From Effrenium voratum (Eukaryota > Sar > Dinophyceae > Suessiales > Symbiodiniaceae): 64,000 bases of DNA. The notes beneath the pieces were generated by a model that ran no database searches, had not been told where the DNA came from, and was given only the letters and a program-made list of their open reading frames with translations. The stretch is taken from NCBI GenBank assembly GCA_963377175.1, contig CAUJNA010002935.1:571001-635000 (forward strand). Reading direction: 5' to 3'. The first letter of the stretch is position 1, and every line of letters begins with the position of its first letter. Both the position numbers and the translations under genes were made by a program. Below, one piece after another: positions 64,000 through 64,000 of the stretch.

Positions 64000-64000
64000 G
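63370..64000. repeat. GT, GTT, GCGTTG and GCTGTT microsatellites
   Basis: Successive blocks: GT (63383-63420), GTT/GGT (63476-63590), GCGTTG (63591-63665), GGGTGT, GTT, GCTGTT (63800-63850), then GTT to the window end. The poly-Val, poly-Leu and poly-Cys frames are artefacts. Confidence 0.97.

Overview
The window looks like nuclear DNA of a dinoflagellate, probably a symbiodiniacean or a relative. Four things suggest this: very short GC-rich exons separated by kilobase introns; introns whose 5' ends read GT, GC or GA before a normal AG; a Ty1/copia retrotransposon with dinoflagellate-style pol; and RCC1-like and ankyrin repeat genes, which are abundant in this group. There are no prokaryotic operons, no rRNA, no convincing tRNA and no CRISPR array.

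Layout. (1) 0-23 kb, + strand: about two dozen short exons that join in frame into one alanine/leucine-rich protein I cannot name, with repeats, palindromes and an AT-rich block in the introns. (2) 24.6-31 kb, + strand: a clear RCC1-repeat (beta-propeller) gene whose exons carry half or whole repeats. Further candidate exons follow to 36.2 kb and may belong to it. (3) 36.4-48.2 kb: mostly repeats (a 42-bp minisatellite, a diverged duplication, telomere-like CCCTAAA DNA, a GGCTTTTT array) with scattered candidate exons. (4) 48226-56436: an 8.2-kb Ty1/copia-type LTR retrotransposon. Its two 301-bp LTRs differ at one base. It has a tRNA-iMet-like primer site, an intact integrase DDE triad, and an intact 931-codon reverse transcriptase/RNase H frame. 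It also carries extra modules: a HAD-phosphatase-like domain, two tandem ubiquitin-interacting motifs and a methyltransferase-like region. I found no aspartic protease. (5) 58-63.2 kb, + strand: candidate exons of one gene, then an ankyrin-repeat gene. (6) 63.3-64 kb: GT, GTT and GCGTTG microsatellites.

The strongest candidate for something undescribed is a set of about fifteen 18-28-nt hairpins inside the retrotransposon, including both LTRs. The core is constant (GC-A-GCC-NNN-GGC-GC) but the outer stem differs from copy to copy and stays base-paired. Two of them sit where the 5' reading frame of the element changes register. The second strong signal is that the first 2-5 bases of most introns match the first bases of the downstream exon, as if the introns had been inserted with target duplication, which would explain the GT/GC/GA donors.

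Exon borders were chosen from frame continuity, AG acceptors and this intron/exon match, so they are partly circular except in the RCC1 gene, where the repeat consensus fixes the joins independently.
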